Shown here in pieces: positions 45,542-56,887 of a stretch of 62,465 nucleotides of DNA (the first letter of the stretch is position 1; the number at the start of each line of letters is the position of its first letter). The notes beneath the pieces were generated by a model. The model saw only the letters and a list, made by a program, of their open reading frames with translations. It was not told the origin of the DNA and made no database searches. The translations under genes and the position numbers were made by a program. The stretch is from Parvularcula sp. (GTDB lineage: Bacteria; Pseudomonadota; Alphaproteobacteria; Caulobacterales; Parvularculaceae), in contig PAIP01000074.1 in assembly GCA_002704915.1 (NCBI GenBank), positions 1-62,465 on the forward strand. The letters run 5' to 3'.

Positions 45542-46780
45542 TTGCGTAGCGTGCCGGCGGAATCTTATTTCCAGCTTATGAACCCGCTTGTCTTTCTGCT
45601 CTTTGCAGCAGGATTCTTTACTGTACATGCGGTGCGCCCATCGCGGGCGATGCTATTGCTGGCCATTTCCTATGTCACCGGAGCGGCGGCGTTCACCTCC
45701 GACTTTCTCGAGCAAGCGGAAATATTAACTATAAGCGTTATTGTAGTTGGCGCGATCTATGCGATTACAGCGACACTGGCCTCTGCCGGACTCGCGCTTT
45801 ATTACCGTAGTTCTGCGCCGTCGCGCTTGTATGCAGCAGTATTTGTAATCCATGTTTTTTTGTATGATTGGTCTTTAACGGCCAATGGCGCCGGGTGGAT
45901 GAGTTCCTTCATCGCGAATTTCGGATGCGGTGTTATTTTCACCATTGGCCTCGTCGCCATTCGTGGGCATACGCCACGAAAAATCGACAAACTCGTGTTT
46001 TGGCTCTACGCGATTAGTTGTTTTCAGGGTTTTGCACGCCCGGTCGTCCTGCTCTACGCCTCAGGCGGCTCGCTTTCACCTGAAAATTTCGATCAGGCGC
46101 TGTTTGTCATGATGCTTCATTTCATCGTCGGCGCCTGCGCCGTGATGTTTGGGATGGCGCTGCTCGTCGCGTGCAGTACGGAAATCATAGAAGATTTACG
46201 CCATAATTCGGTGACTGATCGGCTATCCGGTATTTATAACCGGCGTGGTTTCGAAGATATCGCCGAAAGAGCCTTGCGCGAGCGCAAAGAAAACGAATTT
46301 GTTGCTGTCATTCTCGCGGACATCGATCACTTCAAACAGGTGAATGACACCAAAGGGCATGCATATGGAGATATGGTGATCGCCGAGCTTGGGGCGTTGT
46401 TTACTGAATATGCCGATCGCGATCGCATTGCAGGACGCATAGGCGGCGAGGAATTTGCGATGATGGTCATGGGGGAGCCTATTCACGCGGTCAAGGATTT
46501 AGCCGAAGCCTTGCGGCGAGATTTTGGCAGGCTGAGGATTGATGCCGACAGCGGGGAGGAGGGCGCTTTTACCGCCAGTTTCGGCGTTGCCCTCCGCCAG
46601 CCCGGCGAGAGCCTGCTTTCCGTGATCGCGCGCGCGGACGAGGCGCTCTATCTTTCCAAAGAGCTGGGACGGGACCGGGTCTCCTGTGAAATAGATGTTC
46701 AAGTGGATAAATTGCGCAGTGTTTCGAACGCCCAAAAGCGCCGCCAGTATCGTGATGGTCTAACCGCAGCGCGGGGCTGA
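45542..46780 (+). CDS. Membrane-bound diguanylate cyclase
   Basis: About 412 residues. The first 205 have six to seven hydrophobic segments; the C-terminal domain is a GGDEF cyclase with GRIGGEEFAMM near residue 301 and the upstream DIDHFKQVNDTKGHAYGD. The intact GGEEF predicts synthesis of c-di-GMP from GTP. The RxxD inhibitory site five residues before it is absent (DRDR). The start is uncertain: TTG at 45542, GTG at 45551 or ATG at 45578. Transcribed in line with sdhE and mfd, but with its own 121-bp upstream gap. Confidence 0.92.
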   Translation: MRSVPAESYFQLMNPLVFLLFAAGFFTVHAVRPSRAMLLLAISYVTGAAAFTSDFLEQAEILTISVIVVGAIYAITATLASAGLALYYRSSAPSRLYAAVFVIHVFLYDWSLTANGAGWMSSFIANFGCGVIFTIGLVAIRGHTPRKIDKLVFWLYAISCFQGFARPVVLLYASGGSLSPENFDQALFVMMLHFIVGACAVMFGMALLVACSTEIIEDLRHNSVTDRLSGIYNRRGFEDIAERALRERKENEFVAVILADIDHFKQVNDTKGHAYGDMVIAELGALFTEYADRDRIAGRIGGEEFAMMVMGEPIHAVKDLAEALRRDFGRLRIDADSGEEGAFTASFGVALRQPGESLLSVIARADEALYLSKELGRDRVSCEIDVQVDKLRSVSNAQKRRQYRDGLTAARG

Positions 46781-46897
46781 TTACGCTGTAAAGTCTTCGT
46801 CTCTCTTACGTTGCAATAATCCTCCGGCCAGCCTACATCAACCTCCCACGCGGGCCGTCAAAACGGCGTCCCGCGCATTTTGCGTTGAGGAGACGAG

Positions 46898-49800
46898 ATG
46901 GCGGACGGCAAAGCGATGGTTTCTGGCGTGGCGGCGATCAGCGCCGAGACAGCATGGAAGACCGAAGGCCGTCTTGAAATTTATGGCGCGCCGGAAGGAG
47001 CCGACGCGCTTGCGGTCGCTGACGCCGCGCGCGCGACCAATAATCTCGTGCTGCATATCGCTCGCGACGGGACCCGCGCCGCCGCCATGGCGCAGTCACT
47101 GAAATTCTTCGCGCCGGACATTCCCGTCATCGAGTATCCAGCGTGGGATTGCCTTCCTTACGACCGTGTATCGCCGTCGCCGGCGGTGTCGTCGAAACGC
47201 ATGGCGTCTCTGGCCGCCATTCAGCGGCGCGGGGAAGGCGCGTTCATCATTGTCGCCCCCATCACCGCGGCCGTTCAGAAAACGCCGCCCAAGGAAATCA
47301 TCGAGAACGCAGCCCTGTCGCTGGCTCCCGGCGCCGTGATGGAGATCGATGCGCTGACGCAATATCTCAGCGCCAATGGCTATGCGCGCTCGTCGACAGT
47401 GCGCGAGCCCGGCGAATTTGCGGTGCGGGGCGGGCTCGTCGACATCTTTCCGCCCGGCGCCGAAGAGCCGGTCCGTCTCGATTTCTTTGGCGACAGTCTG
47501 GAGAGCGTGCGGGCCTTCGACGCCGAAACCCAGCGCACGACGCGGCAGCTTTCGGGTTTTTCGCTCGCCGCCGCGAGCGAAATCTTGTTGTCTGAAGAGA
47601 CAATTTCCCGTTTCCGCAAAGGCTATGTGGCGACCTTTGGCCCTGCGGGCGACGACCCGCTTTACGAAGCAGTGAGCGCAGGGCGCACGCATGCCGGCGC
47701 CGAACACTGGCTGCCGCTTTTCTACGAGCGCATGGACACGCTGTTCGACTTTGTCGGGGACGCGCTTGTCTTCATGGATCATCTGGCGGAAGAGGCGGCG
47801 GAGGAAAGGTTGGTCGCCATCAGCGACCATTATGACGCCCGGGCCGAGGATGCAGAAACCCGCAAGCCGCGCAATAATGACTTTGCAGCGCCGGTTTACC
47901 GGCCGCTGAAGCCCGATGCGCTTTATCTCAGCGACACCGAGTGGAAGGAGCGCATGTTCACCACGAATTTGCGCCCGCTCTCGCCTTTCGCGCCGCCTGA
48001 AAACACACGAAGCTTCAATTTCAATGCGAAAGTCGGGCGCACTTTCGCCGCGGAGCGCGCCGCAGAAAACATCAATGTCTTCGATGCCGTTAACGCCTAT
48101 GCGAAATCGCTGATCGCCATCAAGAAGAAAGTCGTCGTCGCCTGCTGGTCCGAAGGTTCGGCTGACAGAATGCAAACCGTACTGCATGACCACGGAGCGA
48201 AAGAGCTGGCGAATGTCGATAACTGGAAGGGAGTTCGACAATCCAAAACGCCAATGATGACGGCGGTGCTGGGCCTTGAAACCGGCTTTGAAACGCCTGA
48301 AGCGGCGTTCATCTCCGAACAGGATATTCTGGGGGACAGGCTGGTGCGGCGCGGCCGCAAGAAGCGCGCTGAGAATTTTCTTTCCGAAGCCTCTAGCCTT
48401 GGTGTGGGCGATCTTGTTGTCCACGTTGATCACGGCGTTGCACGCTATCAGGGACTAAAGACCCTGGAAGTTCAGGGCGCGCCCCATGATTGCCTGCATC
48501 TTGAATATCATGGCGGCGACAAGCTGTTTCTGCCGGTCGAGAATATTGAGCTTCTTTCGCGCTTCGGCTCTGACGATGCGGGCGCGCAGCTTGATAAACT
48601 CGGTGGCGCTGCATGGCAGGGTCGCAAGGCGAAAATGCGCGCGCGCATCAAAATGCTCGCCGAACAGCTTATCTCCATCGCGGCGAAACGCGCCATGCGG
48701 CACGCCGAAGCCGTTGAGCCTGCGACGGGGACCTATGACGAATTCTGTGCGCGATTCCCTTATGCGGAGACGGAAGACCAGGAAAACGCCATCGCCGATG
48801 TCATCGAAGATTTGGCGAAAGGGCAACCTATGGACCGTCTGGTCTGCGGCGATGTGGGATTCGGAAAAACCGAAGTTGCCTTGCGGGCGGCCTTTATCAT
48901 GGCCATGACCGGGCGTCAGGTGGCTGTGATTGCGCCGACCACCTTGCTCGCACGCCAGCATTACAAGAATTTTGCCGACCGCTTTAAAGGCTTTCCGCTT
49001 AAAATCGCACAGCTTTCCCGCATGGTGTCCGCCGCCGACGCCAAGGCGGCGAAGGATGGGCTTATTTCGGGCGATGTGGACATCATCATCGGCACGCACG
49101 CGCTTTTGCAGAAGACCATCAAATTTCGCGATCTCGGCATGATTATTGTGGATGAGGAACAGCATTTTGGCGTCAAACACAAAGAGCGCCTAAAAGAATA
49201 TCGGGCTGACACCCATGTATTGACGCTGACGGCGACGCCAATACCACGCACCTTGCAGCTCGCCATGAGCGGCATTCGCGATCTTTCATTGATTGCTACG
49301 CCGCCGGTTGATCGTCTGGCTGTGCGCACCACAGTTGGCCCGTTCGACCCGGTTGTCGCGCGAGAGACATTATTGCGGGAGCACTATCGGGGCGGTCAGA
49401 GTTTTTATGTCGCGCCGCGAATTTCTGATCTCGACGATATTGCCGAATATCTCAAAGAAGAGCTACCGGAGCTCAAATTCAAGATCGCACATGGGCAAAT
49501 GGCGGCAGGCGAACTCGAAGATATCATGACCGCCTTTTATGAGGGCAAGTTCGATGTTCTTGTTTCCACGACGATCATCGAATCCGGTCTCGATATTCCG
49601 ACCGCGAATACAATTATTATTCATCGCGCAGATATGTTCGGCCTTGGCCAGCTTTATCAGCTTCGCGGGCGCGTGGGCCGATCGAAACAGCGTGCCTACG
49701 CCTATCTGACAACAAGTCCACGCAAGAAACTGACCGAGGCCGCCGAACGACGCCTCAAGGTTATGCAATCTCTCGATACGCTGGGCGCCGGCTTTACGCT

Positions 49801-50410
49801 TGCAAGCCACGATCTTGACATCCGCGGCGCGGGCAACCTTCTGGGCGAGGAGCAATCGGGCCATGTTAAAGAAGTCGGAGTCGAGCTCTACCAGCACATG
49901 CTGGAAGAGGCGGTCGCCGAACTTCGCGAAGGAGGCGTGGAATCTGAAGACCAGTGGTCCCCCCAGATCAACCTCGGCACTGCTGTTCTGATCCCTGAAG
50001 ATTATGTGGCTGACCTCGATGTGCGCATGGCTCTTTACCGTCGGCTGGGGGATGTCTCGTCTCAAGACGAAATCGATGCGTTCGGGGCGGAGCTTGTGGA
50101 CCGTTTTGGCAAGATGCCGCGCGAGGTGGAACAGCTCCTGGAGATCGTTGCGATTAAGACGACTTGCCGCAAGGCGGGAATCGCCAAGATCGACGCGGGC
50201 CCCAAAGGCGCCGTAATTTCGTTCCGCAGCGATCAGTTCGCCAATCCGGCTGGGCTCGTGGAGTTTATTGGAACATCACCCCTCGACGTTAAGCTGCGCC
50301 CCGATCAGAAGGTCGTATTCCGTCAGGAGTGGGCGGACGAGAAGGCGAGGCTTCGGGGAGCGAAGAAAATCGCCGGTATAATCGCAGAAATCGCAGAGAA
50401 AGCCGCGTAA
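46898..50410 (+). CDS. mfd: Transcription-repair coupling factor
   Basis: 1170 residues, normal for Mfd. Order: UvrB-like N-terminal part, CarD-like RNA polymerase interaction region ([19 protein letters not shown], about 500-520), translocase motor with Walker [31 protein letters not shown] and QLRGRVGRS, and the TRCF C-terminal domain. It removes stalled RNA polymerase at lesions and recruits UvrA. GAGGAGACGAG precedes the ATG. Confidence 0.98.
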   Translation: MADGKAMVSGVAAISAETAWKTEGRLEIYGAPEGADALAVADAARATNNLVLHIARDGTRAAAMAQSLKFFAPDIPVIEYPAWDCLPYDRVSPSPAVSSKRMASLAAIQRRGEGAFIIVAPITAAVQKTPPKEIIENAALSLAPGAVMEIDALTQYLSANGYARSSTVREPGEFAVRGGLVDIFPPGAEEPVRLDFFGDSLESVRAFDAETQRTTRQLSGFSLAAASEILLSEETISRFRKGYVATFGPAGDDPLYEAVSAGRTHAGAEHWLPLFYERMDTLFDFVGDALVFMDHLAEEAAEERLVAISDHYDARAEDAETRKPRNNDFAAPVYRPLKPDALYLSDTEWKERMFTTNLRPLSPFAPPENTRSFNFNAKVGRTFAAERAAENINVFDAVNAYAKSLIAIKKKVVVACWSEGSADRMQTVLHDHGAKELANVDNWKGVRQSKTPMMTAVLGLETGFETPEAAFISEQDILGDRLVRRGRKKRAENFLSEASSLGVGDLVVHVDHGVARYQGLKTLEVQGAPHDCLHLEYHGGDKLFLPVENIELLSRFGSDDAGAQLDKLGGAAWQGRKAKMRARIKMLAEQLISIAAKRAMRHAEAVEPATGTYDEFCARFPYAETEDQENAIADVIEDLAKGQPMDRLVCGDVGFGKTEVALRAAFIMAMTGRQVAVIAPTTLLARQHYKNFADRFKGFPLKIAQLSRMVSAADAKAAKDGLISGDVDIIIGTHALLQKTIKFRDLGMIIVDEEQHFGVKHKERLKEYRADTHVLTLTATPIPRTLQLAMSGIRDLSLIATPPVDRLAVRTTVGPFDPVVARETLLREHYRGGQSFYVAPRISDLDDIAEYLKEELPELKFKIAHGQMAAGELEDIMTAFYEGKFDVLVSTTIIESGLDIPTANTIIIHRADMFGLGQLYQLRGRVGRSKQRAYAYLTTSPRKKLTEAAERRLKVMQSLDTLGAGFTLASHDLDIRGAGNLLGEEQSGHVKEVGVELYQHMLEEAVAELREGGVESEDQWSPQINLGTAVLIPEDYVADLDVRMALYRRLGDVSSQDEIDAFGAELVDRFGKMPREVEQLLEIVAIKTTCRKAGIAKIDAGPKGAVISFRSDQFANPAGLVEFIGTSPLDVKLRPDQKVVFRQEWADEKARLRGAKKIAGIIAEIAEKAA

Positions 50411-50495
50411 CCATAGGCTTGGCTTTGGGCTTTGTGGGCTCTTGACCCGGGACCGCCCGGCGCCTAGCTATCCCGAAAGGCAGAGGAGTACCCCG

Positions 50496-50825
50496 ATGAG
50501 CGACATTCACAGCCAGATCAAAGCGCAGGTCGACGCCAACCCGGTCATGCTGTTCATGAAGGGTACGCCGCAATTTCCGCAATGTGGCTTTTCATCAGTT
50601 GTGGTTCAAATACTCGACCATTTGGGCGTGGACTATGAAACGGCAAATGTTCTTGAATCCGACGAGCTGCGGCAGGGTATTAAGACCTTTTCTGACTGGC
50701 CAACAATTCCGCAGCTTTATGTAAAAGGCGAATTTGTCGGCGGTTGCGACATTATCCGCGAGATGTTCGAGCAGGGAGAGCTTCGTGAATTTCTGCGGGA
50801 TCAAGGTGTCGCGCCGGCCGCTTAA
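50496..50825 (+). CDS. grxD: Monothiol glutaredoxin, CGFS type
   Basis: 109 residues. [13 protein letters not shown] holds the single active-site cysteine (CGFS), followed by the glutathione-binding [19 protein letters not shown]. Such glutaredoxins carry and pass on [2Fe-2S] clusters. The ATG at 50496 follows GAGGAG. It lies 85 bp after mfd and converges on tolC. Confidence 0.96.
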   Translation: MSDIHSQIKAQVDANPVMLFMKGTPQFPQCGFSSVVVQILDHLGVDYETANVLESDELRQGIKTFSDWPTIPQLYVKGEFVGGCDIIREMFEQGELREFLRDQGVAPAA

Positions 50826-50829
50826 TACG

Positions 50830-52206
50830 TCATTCAGCGTGAAGCGTTTCGACGAAGGCGTCAAAAATTGTTCCGGTCGCCGCGGCGAGTTCATATTGGC
50901 TGACCCGCACTTCATACTCTGCTTGTGACGCGTTGATTTGAGCGATGACAAGGTCCCGTTGGCCATCAAGCACATCGATAACGCTGCGCTGACCTGCGGA
51001 ATATTCCATATCCAGCCCACGCACTGACTGACGCGCCGCCTCAATGCCGGACTGCGCCGCCGTGCGTCTGGCTTTCGCTTGGGTGAGTTGGCCCCATGCG
51101 CGCCTGACGATTTCTTCTACAGCGAGAAGCGTAGCCGTTGTCTGCGCCTCCTGCTGCACAATTGATGCATTTGCGGAGCGAACATTGGCGATATTGTTTC
51201 CTTGCCGAAATATTGGCATGCGCATGCGCGCCACAAGCTGATATTCCTCATCTTCTTGCGACGCGATTAGCGGATCTGCGCCATAACGCTTGAAATAACT
51301 GCCTTCGAGCGTCAATTGCGGTGCGATGGCGCCCGCAGCAGCGCTTTTGTCATGGCGCGCGGCTTTTGCAGCGGCGTCGGCGGCGGCTATTGCTGGATTG
51401 TTTTCACGCGCTATTGTCAGTGCATCTTCAATGGAAGCGAAAAGACTACCGAGATCACTGTCATCGGCGACAAGATCAGCCGCTGGCGCATGACCGGTAA
51501 TGCGCGCATAGGCTGCCTCGGCGCGAGCGAGATTGGCGCGCGCCTCACCGAGGTTAACTTGCGCCTGCGCCAGCCGCATACGAGCTTGCTCAACGCCTGT
51601 ACGGCTTTGCGCGCCGGCTTGGGCGCGCTTGTCGGTGACGGTAAGCTGTTGATTGACGAGACCCATATTCTCAATGCGATGATCGACGATTTCGCGCGCG
51701 AGAATGACGCCGGCATGGGCGCGGGCGGCCTCAAGGGCGGTCTGTTGCAGCGCCGAAAGCAGCGCAAGTTCAGATTGTGAAACACGTGCGCGCGCCGCGC
51801 GAAACCGATTGATTGCTGAAAGCCCCTGAAACAGTGGCTGCACAGCCGTGACACCGACAGTCGCGCCTTCGCTTTCATTGCGGAATTCAAAACCGTCGCT
51901 GCGCCAGCGGTCATCTGTATAGGATGCTGTCGCCTCAATATCAGGAAGAAATCCGCCAAGCGCTCTAAAACGGTCCGCTTTGGCGGCGGCCTTCCGCGCG
52001 TCGGCTGCGCGAAGTTCCGGATCCTGACGCAGGGCGTCGCGGACGGTCCCGATCACCGTTTCCGGCCCCTGCGCTTCAAGGTCTATGGGCGCAGCGCCTT
52101 CAAAGGCGTCATAGACGCTGCCGACCGTATCATCGGCGTATGATACCCGGACAGGGGCCAGCGCCAACACACAAAGCACTGATAAAAAACGGATTCTGCC
52201 TGCCAT
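50830..52206 (-). CDS. tolC: TolC-family outer membrane channel protein
   Basis: About 458 residues from the ATG at 52206; a TTG at 52224 is possible. A signal peptide is followed by two similar halves with long helices (ALEAARAHAGVILAREIVDHR, then ARRTAAQSGIEAARQSVRGL) that form the periplasmic tunnel, and beta segments for the barrel. It serves type I secretion or efflux; the matching inner-membrane pump is not in the window, so this is probably the general TolC. Confidence 0.92.
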   Translation of the reverse strand: MAGRIRFLSVLCVLALAPVRVSYADDTVGSVYDAFEGAAPIDLEAQGPETVIGTVRDALRQDPELRAADARKAAAKADRFRALGGFLPDIEATASYTDDRWRSDGFEFRNESEGATVGVTAVQPLFQGLSAINRFRAARARVSQSELALLSALQQTALEAARAHAGVILAREIVDHRIENMGLVNQQLTVTDKRAQAGAQSRTGVEQARMRLAQAQVNLGEARANLARAEAAYARITGHAPAADLVADDSDLGSLFASIEDALTIARENNPAIAAADAAAKAARHDKSAAAGAIAPQLTLEGSYFKRYGADPLIASQEDEEYQLVARMRMPIFRQGNNIANVRSANASIVQQEAQTTATLLAVEEIVRRAWGQLTQAKARRTAAQSGIEAARQSVRGLDMEYSAGQRSVIDVLDGQRDLVIAQINASQAEYEVRVSQYELAAATGTIFDAFVETLHAE

Positions 52207-52254
52207 TGCCCCGCACTTCCTCAATCCCGGGATAGCGCGGATTTGGTTAACGAA

Positions 52255-52818
52255 TTATGACTCGCGCAGCGGTTCGCCCGTCATCATGGAACGAATCGGG
52301 TCCGAGCCGTCCCAAGCAAGGGAAGCCCGGTAAAAGGACGTGAACATCTCGTCGAGTCCCGGCGTATCCTCAATGAGTTCCAAAAATCCGGGCATATCGC
52401 CTTTGGTATCGAGGTAACCGACCAGACCGCCGCTCGGAACCTTGGCTTCGAAGGCGAGTTCATAGCCCAGCGCCTGATAAGCTTTTAAATCGGCGGCGTA
52501 ATCCATGGACGACTTGCCGAAGTGATGAAAACCATAGCCGCGGGATCCGATTACTTCTTTGTAGACCGAAGGATGATCGTCATTGGGCTGCAAGAGTTCG
52601 ATTTGCATATGGCCGGCGAAGGCCATGGCGATGGAAATATCGGCCAGCGCCGGTTCGCCGCGATAGACCCCGTCCTCGCCGGTGAAATGATCGAGCAGAA
52701 ACCAGGGTCCCACATTCAAGCGCGCGCGCCATGTCTCCATGGCAGTATGAATATCCTGGACGACATATGCCGTCTGGATGACGCCGCCTTGCGGCTGGCC
52801 GAAGCTGTAAAGGCCCAT
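52255..52818 (-). CDS. VOC-family (glyoxalase fold) protein
   Basis: 187 residues from the ATG at 52818, which lies downstream of GAGGAGG. Paired beta-alpha-beta units show as TAYVVQDIHTAMETWRA and HHFGKSSMDY; a metal His is likely in both, with a Glu in FLELIED. The family includes lyases, epimerases and dioxygenases, and the present reaction is unknown. It lies 49 bp upstream of tolC on the same strand. Confidence 0.87.
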   Translation of the reverse strand: MGLYSFGQPQGGVIQTAYVVQDIHTAMETWRARLNVGPWFLLDHFTGEDGVYRGEPALADISIAMAFAGHMQIELLQPNDDHPSVYKEVIGSRGYGFHHFGKSSMDYAADLKAYQALGYELAFEAKVPSGGLVGYLDTKGDMPGFLELIEDTPGLDEMFTSFYRASLAWDGSDPIRSMMTGEPLRES

Positions 52819-52973
52819 GCCCACCTCCTCTCAGTCTACCTTCCACGATTATCTTCTTGATATATCTGGCGGGAAAGGGGTGCGATCGGCCGATTTCTGC
52901 GGTTTCAGCGCGCCATAAGAGAAGAGGGCGCAACGCCTTGCAATGCCAGAAAATTCCGGGCATTACCGGCGGC

Positions 52974-53065
52974 GGAGACGTGGCCGAGTGGTCGAAGGCG
53001 CTCCCCTGCTAAGGGAGTATGCGGTTTGTCCCGCATCGAGGGTTCGAATCCCTTCGTCTCCGCCA
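52974..53065 (+). tRNA. tRNA-Ser (anticodon GCT)
   Basis: 92 nt with a long variable arm (TATGCGGTTTGTCCCGCATC) and CCA encoded. Acceptor GGAGACG pairs with CGTCTCC, and the anticodon stem CTCCC/GGGAG encloses CTGCTAA (GCT). It is convergent with the transglycosylase gene 18 bp away. Confidence 0.97.
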
Positions 53066-53082
53066 GATAATTTATCGCAGCA

Positions 53083-55848
53083 TTAGTTCTGGCACATCCC
53101 GCGATCTTCAAGATCGGCCAGCACGCGGGCGTTTAGTTCTGCGGCGTCGAGATCGTCTTCAGCATTGCGCAAAAGAAATTCGCGATAGGCGGCGCAATAT
53201 TCTTCCTCGCTCAAAGGGGTGGAAAAATCCACGATCTTATCGGCTTCGATCTCAGCCATAGGCGGGGAGTCAGTTGGCTGATCGCGTGAAATCGCATCAG
53301 CCGCCGTACTCAGATTTTCGTCGGCAACGATTTCCTCGGTAAGGTCGTCTTTGGCGTTTAGCTCTTCTTCCGGACCAAGAATATGTGTTTCCGCCTCAGG
53401 AGCTGGCGAGGCATCATCGGAAGGAGCCGGTTGTTGGGCGGCGATAGGTTCTGCCTCTGGACGCGGTTTCAGCACCGGAACAGGCGCGTCTGCCTGTTCA
53501 ATTTTTTTATTCTTTCGCGTTTTCCGTTTTTTTAGATCATTTGTTTTAACCTCATTTTGTTCGTTGAAAGCGATGGGCGAGGCGGAGGTCGCCGCGTCTT
53601 CCGGCGCCAAGAGGGGCGCCCCTGCGTCACCCGGCATGCGCGGCGGGTTTTGCATCGCGAAACGGCGTGCGCGTTCTTTTGTTCGTTCGGGCACTGGCGG
53701 CAGGGACTGTCGCCCGTAACGGGAGGCTGCGTTGGCCAGAACGAGGGAGGGAGCCAGAGCGTTGGAGATGCGGTTTCGCGCCCCGCCGCGCTCAATATCG
53801 GATGCAAGCTTGCCCGGGATAGGCTGTTTATTGAGCCGGCCACGATAGACCTGCACGTTTTCCAATACTCGTTGCACATAATTGCGCGTTTCCGAAAAGG
53901 GAATAAGCTCGACCCAATCCAGCGGATCGACGCTATCGCTTCGCGGATCGCCATAATCATCGATCCACTGGCTGACGCGCGATGCGCCCGCATTATAGGC
54001 GGCTAACGTCATGATCAAAGAGCCGTCGAAACGATCCAATAGATGTGAAAGGTGCGCCGATCCGAGCGTCATATTATAGGCAGGATCATCGAGGAGGGCG
54101 CTGCGGGAATAGGGAAGCCCCTCTTTCCGTGCGGTGATTTGCGCCGTCGTCGGGATCAACTGCATCACGCCCCTTGCGCCGGCGCGTGAATAAGCGCGCG
54201 GATTGAATTCACTTTCTTGCCGGGACAGGCCGAGAATAATTTCCGGTGATACGAATTTCGCCGCTTCCTCCGGCACAAAAACCAGCGGATAAGCTACATC
54301 CGGCGTAAAAGCGTCCCGCTGAATAGCCACTTTGCCAGCGCGAACAGTGAGGTGCGGGGCCCCTTCGCCATTGGTGAGTTTTGCCAGCTCCACATACTCG
54401 CCCGGCCGTTCTAGCTGGCCGTCTACATGATATGCAAAGACCATGAATTCATATTCAAGATCGAGATCCGTAAGCATACGGAGGGCGGCAACAGTTGGTC
54501 GCGATGAAAATAGCGCTCGTTCAGCCGGGCTTGATTGCGCTACTTCTTCAAAAGTTGGTTGTGAAAAGGCGCCGCCAAGCTTCTCAGCCGCTAATTGCCC
54601 GTAATAGGAATAATAATAGAGGGCTGCATTTGCATAATGCGCTCTCGCGCTCGCTGGATCTTGTTTGGCTTCGGCGGCTCTGCCGAGCCAATAATGGGCG
54701 CGCGAGACTGAGATTGGCGAGCCCACCTCAGAGGCGAGGGCAAGGAAATGAGTTTCAGCGCGCTCGGGCTCGTTAAGGAAGCGCAACGCGATCCAACCGG
54801 CGTAAAATTCAGCTTCGGCATAATCGGCGCCTTCCGTAAGGCGGTGACCTGCGGCGACTTTATAGGCGTCGGCGAAGCGTCCGTTTTTCAACGCCCACCG
54901 CACCAAGAGGCTGCGCTCATCCCACCAGCGGGCGCCGTCCTTGAGATCCGCCGGATCCTCCGGCGCCATATCAGCAAGAGCGATCGCATACTGCTCCTCG
55001 CCGCGTCGACGGTGATAGCGCACGGCAGCGTGCAACATGCCGGAATCTAACTTCTGCTCTTCCGACAAGCGATCGAACATTTTCTGCGCGCTAGAGGCCT
55101 GTAAGAGCAGGGCGGCGCGGGTTTCGGCCATCTTACGATCATCAGAGTCAAGATAGGAAAATACGCGGCGCGCATTGGTGACCTGACGCGACCAGAGAAG
55201 ACGATCAACGCGTGCAGCGTGATCTTCTTCCGTCAAGCGACCGCCATAGTTTGACAGAACGCGCCTTTCCTCGGAGAGCGTGAAATTATCGTTGATCCAG
55301 GCGTCGCGAAGTTGTCTTTCCCCGCCATTTACATCACCGACTGTGAATAGCGCCCTCGCCAGTTGCAGTTTGCCGTAGCCCGTTACGGGCTCCCGGCTGT
55401 CGAAAAACGCAAGCACCTGATCGGCGGGGGCAGAGTCGGGGATTTTTTTCTCAATCCAGGCGGAAATCCTATAACGCGCTGGCCAATCCGGGTTTGCATC
55501 CAGAAATGTGTCCGCGACAGTGAAGTCCACGGCGGGATCTTCAGCCATGAAATACATCCATTCGCCCAGCCCGCGTGCAATCGGATCCTGAACGAGGCTG
55601 ATCAGGGATACGGCCGAGGGAAAACGCCGGGCCTTGAGGGCGGCATGGGCGGCGAGAAGGCGTTCTTTATCGCCTACGCTGAGATAGACCGGTCCGGGGG
55701 CCGCCGGTTTTACGCGCGGGGCGAGGTCAGCCATATTAGCCAATACCGGCAAGGGCAAAGACATCGCCAGTCCCGCCAGAGCCGCGATTCCGGCTCTCAG
55801 CCGTCTTCTCGACCTCTTCGGAAAGCGCCTCGCCATATCTGTGGCCAT
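53083..55848 (-). CDS. slt: Soluble lytic murein transglycosylase with long C-terminal tail
   Basis: About 921 residues from the ATG at 55848 (in-frame starts up to 55911 exist). A signal peptide leads to a long helical superhelix like Slt70, then the SLT domain with catalytic Glu in LSRQESEFNPRAYS and GARGVMQLIP, AAYNAG, and FSETRNYVQRV. The enzyme cuts peptidoglycan between MurNAc and GlcNAc. The last 250 residues are Pro/Ala/Glu-rich and disordered, with a Lys/Arg patch, and close with a short ordered segment (SEEEYCAAYREFLLR). It diverges from dapA. Confidence 0.9.
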   Translation of the reverse strand: MATDMARRFPKRSRRRLRAGIAALAGLAMSLPLPVLANMADLAPRVKPAAPGPVYLSVGDKERLLAAHAALKARRFPSAVSLISLVQDPIARGLGEWMYFMAEDPAVDFTVADTFLDANPDWPARYRISAWIEKKIPDSAPADQVLAFFDSREPVTGYGKLQLARALFTVGDVNGGERQLRDAWINDNFTLSEERRVLSNYGGRLTEEDHAARVDRLLWSRQVTNARRVFSYLDSDDRKMAETRAALLLQASSAQKMFDRLSEEQKLDSGMLHAAVRYHRRRGEEQYAIALADMAPEDPADLKDGARWWDERSLLVRWALKNGRFADAYKVAAGHRLTEGADYAEAEFYAGWIALRFLNEPERAETHFLALASEVGSPISVSRAHYWLGRAAEAKQDPASARAHYANAALYYYSYYGQLAAEKLGGAFSQPTFEEVAQSSPAERALFSSRPTVAALRMLTDLDLEYEFMVFAYHVDGQLERPGEYVELAKLTNGEGAPHLTVRAGKVAIQRDAFTPDVAYPLVFVPEEAAKFVSPEIILGLSRQESEFNPRAYSRAGARGVMQLIPTTAQITARKEGLPYSRSALLDDPAYNMTLGSAHLSHLLDRFDGSLIMTLAAYNAGASRVSQWIDDYGDPRSDSVDPLDWVELIPFSETRNYVQRVLENVQVYRGRLNKQPIPGKLASDIERGGARNRISNALAPSLVLANAASRYGRQSLPPVPERTKERARRFAMQNPPRMPGDAGAPLLAPEDAATSASPIAFNEQNEVKTNDLKKRKTRKNKKIEQADAPVPVLKPRPEAEPIAAQQPAPSDDASPAPEAETHILGPEEELNAKDDLTEEIVADENLSTAADAISRDQPTDSPPMAEIEADKIVDFSTPLSEEEYCAAYREFLLRNAEDDLDAAELNARVLADLEDRGMCQN

Positions 55849-56005
55849 CCCCTTGGGCGCCGAACGCACCATACCCAGCAACTCCCGCTTGCTAACACCG
55901 GTTCGTCTCACAATAGCCTAATCAGGCCTCTATCCAAACAGGGGCGGCTTGCTGAATTGACGCGACAGCGCTAGGGGTGGCGTTAATTTTGAGAAAATTG
56001 AGCCA

Positions 56006-56887
56006 ATGACACAGTTTAAGGGGTCAATCACGGCCCTCGTCACGCCATTCAAGGGCGGATCAGTGGACGAGCGCGCCTTTCAGGAACTGGTGGAGCGCCA
56101 GATCACTGCGGGAAGCCATGGCCTTGTCCCAGTGGGGACGACGGGCGAATCGGCGACGCTTTCCGATGAAGAGCATGAGCGGGTCATTTCGCTCTGCGTC
56201 GAGGTCGCAGGAGGACGGGTGCCGGTCATCGGCGGGGCCGGCTCGAATGAGACGGCCTATGCGGTCTCTATGGCGCAACGGATTGAGAAGATTGGCGTAG
56301 ACGCCATTCTCGCCGTAACGGGCTACTATAATCGACCAAGCCAAGCCGGACTTGTCGCCCATTATAACGCGCTCCACGATGCGACCGATATCCCCATCAT
56401 TATCTACAACGTGCCAGGCCGCACCGCCGTCAATGTTTCCAATGAAACCTTGGCCAAGCTGTCGAAACTGCCGCGAATTATCGGGGTGAAAGACGCTACG
56501 GGCGATCTTGCACGCGTGGCGATGCAGCGCCGATTATGCGGCGAGGATTTCGTTCAGCTCTCCGGCGAAGACATGACCGCGGCTGGGTTCAACGCCATGG
56601 GCGGCGTCGGGTGTATCTCGGTTACTGCCAATGTGGCTCCGGATATCTGTGCGCAGCTCCAGCAAGCCTGTCTCGATGATGACTACGTCACCGCCCGCGC
56701 GCTGCAGGACCGGCTGGCGCCGCTTCACGAGGCGCTGTTCACCGATACAAATCCATCGCCGGTTAAATATGCTCTCTCGCTTATGGGTTTATGTTCGGAA
56801 GAACTCCGGCTGCCGCTCGTGCCGCCGCATGACGCATCGAAAGAAAAGGTGCGGGCCGCTCTGGAAGAGCTTGGCCTGATCGGCTGA
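56006..56887 (+). CDS. dapA: 4-hydroxy-tetrahydrodipicolinate synthase
   Basis: 293 residues. The first lysine-pathway enzyme, condensing pyruvate with aspartate semialdehyde. [17 protein letters not shown], the Tyr in [10 protein letters not shown] and the Schiff-base Lys in [10 protein letters not shown] are all present, and SGEDMTA follows. Feedback by lysine is known in the family. Its stop overlaps the smpB start, so both are co-transcribed. Confidence 0.97.
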   Translation: MTQFKGSITALVTPFKGGSVDERAFQELVERQITAGSHGLVPVGTTGESATLSDEEHERVISLCVEVAGGRVPVIGGAGSNETAYAVSMAQRIEKIGVDAILAVTGYYNRPSQAGLVAHYNALHDATDIPIIIYNVPGRTAVNVSNETLAKLSKLPRIIGVKDATGDLARVAMQRRLCGEDFVQLSGEDMTAAGFNAMGGVGCISVTANVAPDICAQLQQACLDDDYVTARALQDRLAPLHEALFTDTNPSPVKYALSLMGLCSEELRLPLVPPHDASKEKVRAALEELGLIG

